A stretch of DNA of 64,000 nt. It comes from Alteromonas aestuariivivens. Its GTDB lineage: Bacteria > Pseudomonadota > Gammaproteobacteria > Enterobacterales > Alteromonadaceae. Shown here in pieces: positions 21,298 to 29,755 of the stretch (positions are counted from its first letter, which is position 1; every line of letters begins with the position of its first letter). The DNA lies in assembly GCF_003367475.1 (NCBI RefSeq), contig NZ_QRHA01000004.1, positions 186,001-250,000 of the forward strand, read 5' to 3'. A program made the translations under genes and the position numbers. The notes below the pieces were generated by a model, which made no database searches, was not told where the DNA came from, and worked only from the letters and a program-made list of their open reading frames with translations.

Positions 21298-21792
21298 ATG
21301 CAGGTGAAAGGCGTTTTTCTGCACTATCTGAATCAGTTAGACAGAATGCTGGCTAAAATTAATCAAAATCACTTTCCGAAATCGTTGAGTGATGACATGT
21401 TCTCCCTGGCGGTCAATGCCAGGGTTGCAGCCAATTTTGCTCTCAGGGGCTATTGCCCTCTGATTGGCGAACCCATTCCAAACCTGGACTCTGATACCGC
21501 AGCAAAACAGGACATATGTCGGCAGATTCAGGCAACCATTCAGATACTGGAAAGCTGCGCCAATGTAGCATCGCTGGACGACTCGATCCTGATCACGGAT
21601 AAAGCCGGCTTTACTGAGGTCAGCCTGCCACAAAGCGAGTATGTTTTTCACTACATCGTGCCGAATTTTATTTTTCATATCAGCATGGTGTACGCCATTG
21701 CCCGTGCCTCGGGCGTTCCATTAGGTAAAAGCGACTTTGACGGTTACCACCGTTACCCGGCACACTTTCAGTTTGGCAATGGTTCGCAGTAG
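21298..21792 (+). CDS. DUF1993 protein
   Basis: A 164-residue protein of the DUF1993 family, which has a DinB-like four-helix-bundle fold. Characteristic text includes FLHYLNQLDRMLAKI near the start and EYVFHYIVPNFIFHISMVYAIARASGVPLGKSDFDG near the end; the histidines in the last helices may bind metal, but this is an inference from the fold. It follows the DUF808 gene closely. The reaction, if any, is unknown. Confidence 0.85.
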   Translation: MQVKGVFLHYLNQLDRMLAKINQNHFPKSLSDDMFSLAVNARVAANFALRGYCPLIGEPIPNLDSDTAAKQDICRQIQATIQILESCANVASLDDSILITDKAGFTEVSLPQSEYVFHYIVPNFIFHISMVYAIARASGVPLGKSDFDGYHRYPAHFQFGNGSQ

Positions 21793-21905
21793 TCGAATAC
21801 GAAGTGTGATGCGGCCATTGTCGCAGAGGCAATAAAACGCTATAACAATTCAACCCGGGTATGTAAGGAATACTATTACCCATCCATTTTTGGAAAAAAG
21901 GCACG

Positions 21906-24026
21906 ATGCCTGGGAGAGTCGCCTCCATGCTCGGCAATACGCAATCTCAGATACCTTTACTTCGCATTCTCGCAATTTATGCTGGAGTGAGCCTGCTGGT
22001 TCTCGAACTGTTGCCGATTTTTTCACGTTTTTTTCCCGCCCCTTCCACCAATATCACGCTTTGGGCGAAAATCACTCTGTTAGCATTTTTGCCCGTGGTG
22101 GTTGGAATTTTCGGTGCCAGAACTCTGAAGCGCAGAACATTACCTACTGTAGAAAGTTCAACCAACGTTGCAACCCTGTTCCAAATCGGTTCAGCCTCGG
22201 TGGATATCAATAAACGGCAAATCCGTTTCAATAACAAACCGGCGGAAGTGCAACCGAAAATCTTCGATTTATTGGTCTATCTGCTCAAACAGCGCCACAG
22301 GGTAGTCCCCAAGGAAGAGCTGCTCGATGAAGTATGGCCCGACGTAGTGGTGTCAGAATCGTCACTGACACAGTCGATAAAACGTCTGCGGGACCTGTTT
22401 CGCCAGCAGGGGGTTGAACAGGACATTGTGCGAACTGTATCGCGCAAAGGATACCAATGGGATCATCCTGTTAAAGAGTCGGCCCATCAGCCCCGGCCGT
22501 CTGCGCCATTCTGGATAACACTGGCCACCCCGGTGCTGACAACCGCTGTTCCGGCCGCCCTCATGGTGGTTCTGATGCTTTACCAGCACAATCAAAATCG
22601 ACCGTTGCAACCTGCGCAGGACACTGATTATTCACTTGCGGTTTTACCGTTTTCCAACTTCACTGGCGAAGGTGAGTTTCAGTATTTTTCCGACGGTCTG
22701 ACCGAGACGGTCACCGACTCACTTACCCGGGTCAAAAACCTTAAAATTATTGCACCTCATTCAGTGTTCTCTGCCGTTGAAGCACAACAGGATTTTCTGA
22801 ATGTGGGGCAGGAATTAGGCGTAAGCCATTTGATTATCGGCAGTGTGCAGCGCGATGGCGATGAAGTAAGGATAAGCGCACGCCTGGTAGATGTTGTTAA
22901 CGGGCAGCAACTCTGGTCGCAAATGTTTCAGCGACCTTTCGACGGGATTTTCATGATCCACGATGAAATTGCCCGTTCGATAATGCATCAACTCGGTTCG
23001 CTGTTTCACATTTCGATACCCTCGTTGGCTCTGCCAACAGAACAGCACGACTCTTTTGACTCCGAGGCATACCGACTGGTTCTGAAAGGCAATGAGTTGC
23101 GGCGTAATGGCGACCAGAACGGGCGTGTGCAGGCCATTAGCGTTTATAGGGAAGCACTGACAATCCGCCCGGACTATCCTCAGGCGATGGTCGCATTGGC
23201 GGATACCCTTCGAACACAATCCATCCTGGGTGAAATTCCCCGACAGGCCGGATTTGCAGAAGCCATCACACTTATTCAACGGGCGTTACGCATCAACCCC
23301 GAGGATGGCGAAGCCTACGTGCAACTTGCAGATATCCAGCACCGGCACTTCTGGGATTTTGAGAATGCCCAGTCTTCTTTTGAACAAGCACTTAATTTAA
23401 CCCCCGGCAGCGCAGCCGCTCATTCCGCCTATAGCCGATTTTTGAGTAAGGCAGGGCAATACAATGAGGCTGTCAATGAAGCCCGCATAGCCCGTGAACT
23501 GGATCCACTGTCACGTTCATCTGCATCTTCACTGGCCATCAGGCTTATCCGGGCCAGAGAGCTGGAAGAAGCCCGCAAGTGCATTGATGACTTCAAGCAA
23601 CATCACCCGCAAAATGCCAATATCCCCTGGCTCGAAGCCAACTGGCACATCCGCTTTGGTGACTATACAGAGGCGCTCCAGTGGAGTGCCCAGGAGGAAC
23701 TGGCCTACCTTAGGCTGTCACTGAATGCCATCGCTTTGCATTTATTGGGGCGAACGGAACAGGCCAGCCAGCAACTTAATGAACTGATAGCAACCGACGC
23801 TTCAGGAGCGGCTTTTCAAATTGCGGAAGTTTATGCCCAGTGGGGTCAGGTTGATGATGCCTTTGCCTGGTTAGAGCGGGCGTTTTCACAGGGCGATCCT
23901 GGGCTGTCAGAGCTTTACTCCAGCGTAAATCTGGAAAATCTGTACACCGATCCCAGGTTTGAGTCGCTGGCAACACGAATCGGATTACCTCCGATGCCAT
24001 TATCCATCACCAAGAAATCTAAATAA
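21906..24026 (+). CDS. Membrane-bound winged-helix regulator with TolB-like and TPR domains
   Basis: A 706-residue CadC/ToxR-like transcription regulator. The DNA-binding domain (about 95-188) has the OmpR-type text FDLLVYLLKQRHRVVPKEELLDEVWPDVVVSESSLTQSIKRLR and ends RKGYQW. Unusually, two membrane helices (about 19-40 and 51-70) precede it; a third (about 202-226) leads to a periplasmic TolB-like domain (YSLAVLPFSNFTGEGEFQYFSDGLTE..., about 242-365) and then TPR repeats to the end. With two helices first, the wing-helix domain can stay in the cytosol. The ATG at 21906 follows AAAAAAGGCACG; a start at residue 8 is also possible. Target genes are unknown; the methyltransferase downstream is a candidate. 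Confidence 0.88.
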   Translation: MPGRVASMLGNTQSQIPLLRILAIYAGVSLLVLELLPIFSRFFPAPSTNITLWAKITLLAFLPVVVGIFGARTLKRRTLPTVESSTNVATLFQIGSASVDINKRQIRFNNKPAEVQPKIFDLLVYLLKQRHRVVPKEELLDEVWPDVVVSESSLTQSIKRLRDLFRQQGVEQDIVRTVSRKGYQWDHPVKESAHQPRPSAPFWITLATPVLTTAVPAALMVVLMLYQHNQNRPLQPAQDTDYSLAVLPFSNFTGEGEFQYFSDGLTETVTDSLTRVKNLKIIAPHSVFSAVEAQQDFLNVGQELGVSHLIIGSVQRDGDEVRISARLVDVVNGQQLWSQMFQRPFDGIFMIHDEIARSIMHQLGSLFHISIPSLALPTEQHDSFDSEAYRLVLKGNELRRNGDQNGRVQAISVYREALTIRPDYPQAMVALADTLRTQSILGEIPRQAGFAEAITLIQRALRINPEDGEAYVQLADIQHRHFWDFENAQSSFEQALNLTPGSAAAHSAYSRFLSKAGQYNEAVNEARIARELDPLSRSSASSLAIRLIRARELEEARKCIDDFKQHHPQNANIPWLEANWHIRFGDYTEALQWSAQEELAYLRLSLNAIALHLLGRTEQASQQLNELIATDASGAAFQIAEVYAQWGQVDDAFAWLERAFSQGDPGLSELYSSVNLENLYTDPRFESLATRIGLPPMPLSITKKSK

Positions 24027-24167
24027 CTTCAAATAAATCAACGATGTCATAAAAAGTCATCACAATGTCACAGACTGATCAGCGTTTGATCAGGACTTTA
24101 ACTCACGGCTCTCCCACACTTGCCGCCACGTCACCAGACGTCAAACTTCAAACATAGGGAGACCTTT

Positions 24168-24929
24168 ATGAAACCTGTAATGATATTCGCCTACGGCCTG
24201 CTCAGCTATGCGCTGTTTTTTGTAACCTTTCTGTATTCGATTGGCTTTCTCGGCAACCTCTGGGTGCCAAAATCCATCGACTCGCAACCCACAGTTTCGC
24301 TTACCGTGGCGCTATTGACCGATTTGGGGCTACTTACCCTGTTCGCAGTTCAGCACAGTGGCATGGCGAGGCCCGCCTTCAAACAATGGCTAACCCGCTT
24401 TATTCCAAAGCCAGCCGAGCGCAGCACCTATGTACTGATGTCAACGCTTTGCCTGGCACTAATGATGTACTACTGGGCACCACTTGGCGGTACGCTCTGG
24501 CAGGCAACGAGCAATATTGCCGTGTGGACCCTGCACGGACTGTATCTGACCAGCTGGGCATTACTGCTTTATGCCACCTTTCTGATTAACCATTTTGATT
24601 TGTTTGGCCTTCGGCAGGTATATCTGGCGTTGCGCAAGCAGCCTGAAAAACCACTGAGATTTGTTACTCCGGCACTGTACCGCATCGTACGCCACCCTAT
24701 CTATGTCGGCTGGCTGGGCATTGTGTGGTTCACGCCAACCATGACCGCGACTCACGCATTGTTCGCATTGGGTGCCACGGCATACATATTCCTCGGCATC
24801 AAACTGGAAGAACGGGATCTTGAAGCCGCACACCCTGAATATGCCCAGTACAAGCGCAAAGTACCGGCTCTGATCCCAAATGCAAGCCGCAAACTGAGAC
24901 GCAGCGACAAACTGACGGCTGCCCAGTGA
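24168..24929 (+). CDS. mddA: MddA-like membrane methyltransferase (isoprenylcysteine methyltransferase fold)
   Basis: A 253-residue integral membrane protein with five or six helices and the SAM-binding motif of the isoprenylcysteine methyltransferase superfamily: LYRIVRHPIYVGWLGIVWF and EERDLEAAHPEYAQYKRKVPALIP. Overall layout and the N-terminal half (FAVQHSGMARPAFKQWLTRFIPKPAERSTYVL) match MddA, which methylates methanethiol to dimethylsulfide, a reaction common in marine bacteria; NnrU-like functions are an alternative. The ATG at 24168, after AGGGAGA, is preferred over an in-frame ATG 48 bases earlier. A small membrane-protein gene follows after 31 bases. Confidence 0.75.
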   Translation: MKPVMIFAYGLLSYALFFVTFLYSIGFLGNLWVPKSIDSQPTVSLTVALLTDLGLLTLFAVQHSGMARPAFKQWLTRFIPKPAERSTYVLMSTLCLALMMYYWAPLGGTLWQATSNIAVWTLHGLYLTSWALLLYATFLINHFDLFGLRQVYLALRKQPEKPLRFVTPALYRIVRHPIYVGWLGIVWFTPTMTATHALFALGATAYIFLGIKLEERDLEAAHPEYAQYKRKVPALIPNASRKLRRSDKLTAAQ

Positions 24930-24960
24930 TCACCCGACACCAATTTTCAGGAGAGACATT

Positions 24961-25101
24961 ATGACTACCCACCCTTTTCCAGCTGCACGAAACTGGATCT
25001 CAAAAGCAGGAGTTGCCGGTGTACTGTTCTTTACTTTCAAAGGCATTCTCTGGCTGCTGATCCCCTATGTCGCCGGTCAGATTGCAGGTATACCGCTCTA
25101 G
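24961..25101 (+). CDS. Small membrane protein, 46 residues
   Basis: ATG at 24961 follows an AGGAGA ribosome site (24949-24954) at good spacing and ends at TAG 25099. The product has a short polar start (MTTHPFPAARNWISKAG) and one hydrophobic helix of about 28 residues (VAGVLFFTFKGILWLLIPYV...). It lies 31 bases after the MddA-like gene and is probably cotranscribed, perhaps as a partner in the membrane. I do not recognise the family. Confidence 0.6.
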   Translation: MTTHPFPAARNWISKAGVAGVLFFTFKGILWLLIPYVAGQIAGIPL

Positions 25102-25207
25102 CGGATTCAGGAATGCAATGCGTATTAAGTGGGGCTTTTTTGAAGTTGGTCCCACTTAATCCCCCACGGTCAGATTTGTATCACATATTAGCAATACCTT
25201 GCTGGGA

Positions 25208-25231
25208 GCCAACAAGGAACCAACAGTTGGC
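25208..25231. repeat. Nested inverted repeats, possible enhancer site
   Basis: GCCAAC (25208-25213) pairs with GTTGGC (25226-25231), and inside lies the palindrome CCAACAGTTGG (25220-25230). It is about 130 bp upstream of the sigma-54-like promoter at 25360, where an activator would bind. The 356-base gap 25102-25457 is AT-rich between 25250 and 25355 and holds no gene that I can see. Confidence 0.4.
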
Positions 25232-25359
25232 AAATTTGACCAAAATGACTGGTTAAATTCACCACCATTTAATGTGAAAAATATTTAAGCAACATTGAAT
25301 ACTTGTGCAAACTTAAAATAAAACCTTGTTTTTCATTGGTTTAAAAAAAATTTTAAGGC

Positions 25360-25375
25360 TGGCACAACTATCGCT
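25360..25375 (+). promoter_or_regulatory. Sigma-54-like promoter for the two small genes
   Basis: TGGCAC, five bases, then TCGCT (consensus TTGCW), with T-runs around it. The start site would be about 70 bases before the gene at 25458. The A/T-rich stretch upstream could take IHF. Confidence 0.6.
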
Positions 25376-25457
25376 TTAACGTTAGCGACTTAATGAGTAC
25401 TGCCAGGCAGTTCGTAGTAAGAGTGCAGTTTCAGATATTGAAATCCAGGAGATTGTT

Positions 25458-25757
25458 ATGTCCATCCAACTTCGTCTTATCACTGCACTTGTCTTCAGCG
25501 GATGCATTTGCGCCGGTGCCTACTGCGCGCCTGCAGCCGAGCAGTCAGCAATCAAACCTTTGGCAGACACTGCGGTTGCCACCACCGTTTTTGGCACCTT
25601 GTCCGAATTGAATCAGCAAGCCCACCAGGATGTCCAGATAGCGAGCTACCGCTTTGAACCGGACACTCCCGATACGGAACTGGTGGCCAGAGTATCCGTA
25701 CAGTTTTTCGATGCCGAGGGCAACGAGATTGAGACTGCCGACAAGGATGGCGAATAA
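25458..25757 (+). CDS. Small exported protein, 99 residues, unknown
   Basis: ATG at 25458 follows AGGAGATTGTT. A signal peptide covers about residues 1-23 (MSIQLRLITALVFSGCICAGAYC). The mature part is acidic, with VASYRFEPDTPDTELVARVSVQFFDAEGNEIETADKDGE-like beta-strand text at the C-terminus. Cysteines at 16, 18 and 23 fall at the signal region; no clear lipobox is seen. It overlaps the next small gene by one base and sits behind a sigma-54-like promoter. I do not recognise the family. Confidence 0.65.
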   Translation: MSIQLRLITALVFSGCICAGAYCAPAAEQSAIKPLADTAVATTVFGTLSELNQQAHQDVQIASYRFEPDTPDTELVARVSVQFFDAEGNEIETADKDGE

Positions 25758-25906
25758 TGCTTGGCTCAAGCGTCCTGCTGCTACTGGTCATGGCGCCAGT
25801 AGTCGCTTTCCTGGCGGGGATTGTAGTCTTTCACGGGCTGCGCCTCGCCTTGTCAAAAGTTTTCCAACCCAATCCTTACTCCCGTAGGGCCATTACCTCA
25901 GGTTAA
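25757..25906 (+). CDS. Small membrane protein, 49 residues, coupled to the gene before it
   Basis: The ATG shares its A with the TAA stop of the previous gene (TAATG), a typical coupling signal; AAGGATGG lies upstream. The product MLGSSVLLLLVMAPVVAFLAGI continues into one more hydrophobic stretch and a basic tail (KVFQPNPYSRRAITSG), so it is a single-helix membrane protein with its C-terminus probably in the cytosol. Together with the exported protein it forms a two-gene unit of unknown purpose. Confidence 0.6.
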   Translation: MLGSSVLLLLVMAPVVAFLAGIVVFHGLRLALSKVFQPNPYSRRAITSG

Positions 25907-26007
25907 TCGGCGCGCCGGCTTGTGGATACCGCAGCCCCGTTAGTTCAGAATTGCACTATCCTGACCGGCAACCCGATTCTCCTGAGGATTTTTTACTCCT
26001 TCAATAA

Positions 26008-28341
26008 TCAGTTTTTGATTCCAAACAGCTTTTTCCACCAGCTTTTCTTTTGTTCGGTATCAGGAACTGATTCCACCGGCCGCCCCAGGCAATCCTGACG
26101 GGGTGGAGGCAATACATCCAAAATCGCCGGTACGCTCAGACTGTCGGGGCAACCCGGTACGGTAACCTCTCCGGTCATAGCATCGAAATGGGCAATCCCC
26201 AGTGCCGCCGGAAACCGTCGAGATAATGACTTGGGTGTCTGCAACTGCTGATATCGAATAAATACCGGTAACGCGCCGCCCGCTCCGGTCAGACTGACTG
26301 GCTGGTTTTCGTCGTTGCCGACCCAAACCGTAATCACGTTGTTACGGTCAAATCCACTGAACCAGCTGTCGCGATAGTCATCAGTGGTGCCTGTTTTTCC
26401 TGCCATGTTCACACTCGGGAACGTACTGCCGATACGCTTGGCCGTGCCCTCAGTGGTCACTTTGTACAGCGCGTAGTTAAGCAGGTAAGTGGCAGCTTCA
26501 TCCACCCGCTGTGAATAATACTCTGCCTGCTTCCACAGCAGCCGATTGTTTGCTGATACAACTGCTGTCACTGCATGCAGCGGAATGTATCGGCCATTGT
26601 TCGACAACGTCTGATACATCTGATTAATTTCAACCGGTGTCAGAGACATGGCACCCAGCGTAAGTGCCGGCACCTCCCTGAATTCACTTTCCACGCCCAG
26701 CTGGCGTATGGTATGAGCAATATTGTCCAGCCCCACCTGCATACCCAGGTTCACGGTCGGAACATTAAGGGAATGGCTGATTGCCTCCACCAACGGCACC
26801 TGACCACGGAATTGCTTGTCGGCATTTTGCGGCGACCACAGTTTGCCGCCGGTACTTTTCAGGGTTATCGGGTTGTCCTGAAGCGGCGTCGCCAGGTTGA
26901 AACGGGTGGGATCTTCAAGTGCAGCCAGGTATACCGCCGGCTTAATCAGAGAGCCGACCTGGCGATGGGCGTCCAGGGCACGATTAAAGCCCTGGAATCC
27001 GATTTCTTTACCGCCAACGATAGCGCGAATTTCACCGCTACTGATGTCACTGACCACCATTGCAGATTCTAACGCCACAGAACGGTCACTCTGCAATCCT
27101 GCCAACGTTTCCTTGACCGACAGCTCTGCTCTGCGCTGAGCGTAAATATCGAGCGTAGTAAAGACTTTCACACCGGAATCGCGCAGGCTGGGATCGGCCA
27201 GTATTTCACTCAGCTCACGTCGAACCCGATCCATGAAAGCGGGATGCTGGCCACTGGCTAAGCGTCCGTCGGTAGCCAGGCCCAGCGGCGTGCTGATGTA
27301 ACGCTCGTATTCCTGGCGGGTAATTTCATTGGCATCGAATAAAATCCGCATCACCAGGTCCCGACGCTCCTTCACCCGCTCCGGATAACGCCGGGGGTTA
27401 TAGAACGAAGGGCCCTTTATCATTGCTACCAGCGTGGCTATTTCCGGCACATTCAGCTCGTTGGCCGGCCGATCAAAATAGAAATAGCTGGCCAGCCCAA
27501 AGCCATGAACCGCCATATCGCCGTTCTGACCCAGAAAAACTTCGTTCAGGTAAGCCTGCAAGATTTCTGATTTACTGTAACGGGCATCAATCAGGATGGC
27601 CATCAGCGCTTCTTTAACTTTGCGGGTAATGGAGCGCTCACGGGTGAGATACAGATTTTTAACCAGTTGCTGGGTAAGCGTGCTGCCCCCCTGTACGGTT
27701 CGTCCGGCAGCAATATTGGCCATCAATGCTCGCAGGATGGACAAAGGAGCCACGCCATGATGGTCGTAAAAATTCTTGTCTTCCACCAGGGTCAGCGCTT
27801 TGGGCAATAAGTCCGGTACCTCGTCCAGCGTCAACAACATGCGGTCTTCGCGGCTGCTACTCACCATGCGGGTTACCAGCCAAGGTTCCAGACGCACATT
27901 CCCTATATCCTGCTGCATACCGAGATCCTGAATGGAGGCAATCCGTTCCCCATTCCAGGAGATCACCAGCTCACGCATCGGTTCGTTGCCATCGGCAAAC
28001 TGAAATCCCCGCCGCATCAGTTTGAGCACACCCGCCTGGTAATGATATTCACCGCTGGAGTCCGCCTTACTTACGCTTCGATATCCCAACAGTTTCAGTT
28101 CATCCAGTATCTCTTTGGGCGTGATCTCCTGCCCTTTACTGATAACCAGCGGGCGGGCAAATATTTGCGCCGGAACCTGCCACTTGTTGCCGGTAAAACT
28201 GTGTTTGATTTGTGCATCCAAATAAAACAGGTAGGCCGCCAGACCGATCATCGCAACCAGCAGCAGCTTAAGAATGAGTCTCAACCAGCCACCTCGTTTT
28301 GAACTGGTATTTGCTTTTGATTTGGTTTGTTTTTTAGCCAC
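26008..28341 (-). CDS. mrcB: Penicillin-binding protein 1B, bifunctional
   Basis: Class A PBP that polymerises and cross-links peptidoglycan at the inner membrane. Of 777 residues, a short basic cytoplasmic tail precedes one membrane helix (about 20-42), then a UB2H domain typical of PBP1B (QVPAQIFARPLVISKGQEITP...). The glycosyltransferase domain has the catalytic glutamate in LVEDKNFYDHHGV and GGSTLTQQLVKNLYL. The transpeptidase domain has S-x-x-K in GSLIKPAVYL, S-x-N in SHSLN and KTGTTDD. It is divergent from the lytic transglycosylase gene, 160 bases apart, a pairing of wall synthesis and cleavage. Confidence 0.95.
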   Translation of the reverse strand: MAKKQTKSKANTSSKRGGWLRLILKLLLVAMIGLAAYLFYLDAQIKHSFTGNKWQVPAQIFARPLVISKGQEITPKEILDELKLLGYRSVSKADSSGEYHYQAGVLKLMRRGFQFADGNEPMRELVISWNGERIASIQDLGMQQDIGNVRLEPWLVTRMVSSSREDRMLLTLDEVPDLLPKALTLVEDKNFYDHHGVAPLSILRALMANIAAGRTVQGGSTLTQQLVKNLYLTRERSITRKVKEALMAILIDARYSKSEILQAYLNEVFLGQNGDMAVHGFGLASYFYFDRPANELNVPEIATLVAMIKGPSFYNPRRYPERVKERRDLVMRILFDANEITRQEYERYISTPLGLATDGRLASGQHPAFMDRVRRELSEILADPSLRDSGVKVFTTLDIYAQRRAELSVKETLAGLQSDRSVALESAMVVSDISSGEIRAIVGGKEIGFQGFNRALDAHRQVGSLIKPAVYLAALEDPTRFNLATPLQDNPITLKSTGGKLWSPQNADKQFRGQVPLVEAISHSLNVPTVNLGMQVGLDNIAHTIRQLGVESEFREVPALTLGAMSLTPVEINQMYQTLSNNGRYIPLHAVTAVVSANNRLLWKQAEYYSQRVDEAATYLLNYALYKVTTEGTAKRIGSTFPSVNMAGKTGTTDDYRDSWFSGFDRNNVITVWVGNDENQPVSLTGAGGALPVFIRYQQLQTPKSLSRRFPAALGIAHFDAMTGEVTVPGCPDSLSVPAILDVLPPPRQDCLGRPVESVPDTEQKKSWWKKLFGIKN

Positions 28342-28501
28342 AAATCACGCCATTAAAATGTCCGAACGAGGATTCTGGCGGTTTCAGCTCGGAATTTCCA
28401 GTGTCAGAAACACCAGTTCCGCCCGTGGCAGCGGTAAATTCCCTCGCGTTCTGCCCGTGAGTTGGGTAGCATTGAGGCGATTTCAGACAACGGTAAATGA
28501 T

Positions 28502-29713
28502 ATGAAACGCAATTTGTTGCGTGGAGCCAAAACGCTTTTGCTGGCTTTTTTTTCAGCGTTACTTTTCGTTCCCGCCCACGCCCAGGAATCCTTTTCACAG
28601 TGTAAAACCCGCCTGAACGAGATGGCCGTTAACCGCGGCATCGACCGTGAAACTGCCAATTCAGTATTCGCCCAGCTCACCTATCAACCCAGGGTTATTG
28701 AGCTTGACCGCAGCCAGCCGGAATTTGTTCAGACCTTTCCGGGTTATTTCAGCAAGCGCGTCACTCAGTGGCGTGTAGATAAAGGCCGGGAAATGCTGGC
28801 CAAACACGGTGCGCTGCTGGCAAAACTCAACGAAAAATACGGTGTTCCACCTCATTACCTGCTCGCATTCTGGGGGCTGGAAACCAACTTTGGATCGTAC
28901 AAAGGCAAAATGCCGGTGCTCGACTCATTGGCAACGCTGGCCTGCGACCCCCGTCGTAGCGACTATTTCACCCAGGAACTGATGGTTGCGCTTCAACTGT
29001 TGCAGCGGGAAGGATTGACCGCACAAAACATGATTGGCTCCTGGGCCGGCGCAATGGGGCATACCCAGTTTATGCCTTCCGCCTATATCAATTACGCCAA
29101 AGACGGTGACGGCAACGGCCAAATCAATTTATGGGACAGCGAGGAAGACGCCCTGACCTCTGCAGCCAATTTTCTCGCCCAGCTTGGCTGGCAACGCGGT
29201 TTTCGATGGGGCCGCGAAGTCAACCTGCCTGACAATTTTGACTATACCCTGGCCGGGTACTCTGATCGCCGCACGGTTGCCCAGTGGAGTGCTTTGGGCA
29301 TTACCAAAACCGACGGAAACCCGGTTGGAACGGGGGATTTAACCGCTTATCTGGTTGTGCCCGCAGGCCACCAGGGCCCGGCCTTTATTGCCTACCCAAA
29401 TTTCAGGGTAATTCTTCGCTGGAACAATTCTGAATTTTACGCCATTGCGGTAGGGCACCTGGCAGATCGCATTGCCGGTGGCCCGGAGTTGTCAGCTGCC
29501 TTACCGGAGTTACCCGCTTACAGCCGCACAAGCATTCTGTCACTGCAAAAAGAATTGAATCGCAGAGGTTACGATGTTGGCAAACCAGATGGCATCATAG
29601 GCCCCGCTACGCGGGCCGGGATCAGACAATTTCAAACCGCCAACCAGATGATCCCCGATGGATTCCCAAGCCTCGAAGTCATGCAGGCAATGGGTATCAA
29701 GCTGGATACCTGA
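28502..29713 (+). CDS. Lytic murein transglycosylase, MltB family, with C-terminal peptidoglycan-binding domain
   Basis: Periplasmic enzyme that cleaves glycan strands with 1,6-anhydro ring formation. The ATG at 28502 starts a clear signal peptide (MKRNLLRGAKTLLLAFFSALLFVPAHA, cut before QE), giving 403 residues; an open frame continues upstream to 28274 but overlaps mrcB and lacks sense. The SLT_2 domain has the catalytic glutamate in FWGLETNFGSYKG and GSWAGAMGHTQFMPSAYINYA. Residues about 340-403 (LQKELNRRGYDVGKPDGIIGPATRAGIRQFQ) form a PG_binding_1 domain. There is no lipobox, so the protein is soluble rather than a lipoprotein as MltB is. Confidence 0.92.
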   Translation: MKRNLLRGAKTLLLAFFSALLFVPAHAQESFSQCKTRLNEMAVNRGIDRETANSVFAQLTYQPRVIELDRSQPEFVQTFPGYFSKRVTQWRVDKGREMLAKHGALLAKLNEKYGVPPHYLLAFWGLETNFGSYKGKMPVLDSLATLACDPRRSDYFTQELMVALQLLQREGLTAQNMIGSWAGAMGHTQFMPSAYINYAKDGDGNGQINLWDSEEDALTSAANFLAQLGWQRGFRWGREVNLPDNFDYTLAGYSDRRTVAQWSALGITKTDGNPVGTGDLTAYLVVPAGHQGPAFIAYPNFRVILRWNNSEFYAIAVGHLADRIAGGPELSAALPELPAYSRTSILSLQKELNRRGYDVGKPDGIIGPATRAGIRQFQTANQMIPDGFPSLEVMQAMGIKLDT

Positions 29714-29725
29714 GTTTGTTCTGTT

Positions 29726-29755
29726 GATTTGCCGGGATCAGAGTCCTGGCAAATC
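29726..29755. terminator. Hairpin between convergent genes
   Basis: GATTTGCC (29726-29733) pairs with GGCAAATC (29748-29755). It covers the hrpB stop codon and follows the transglycosylase gene. The T-runs are poor, so termination by this element is uncertain. Confidence 0.4.

Noticed and set aside
28274..28501. 76-codon upstream extension of the lytic transglycosylase frame
   Set aside because: It overlaps the mrcB start antisense and would bury the clear signal peptide that begins at 28502.
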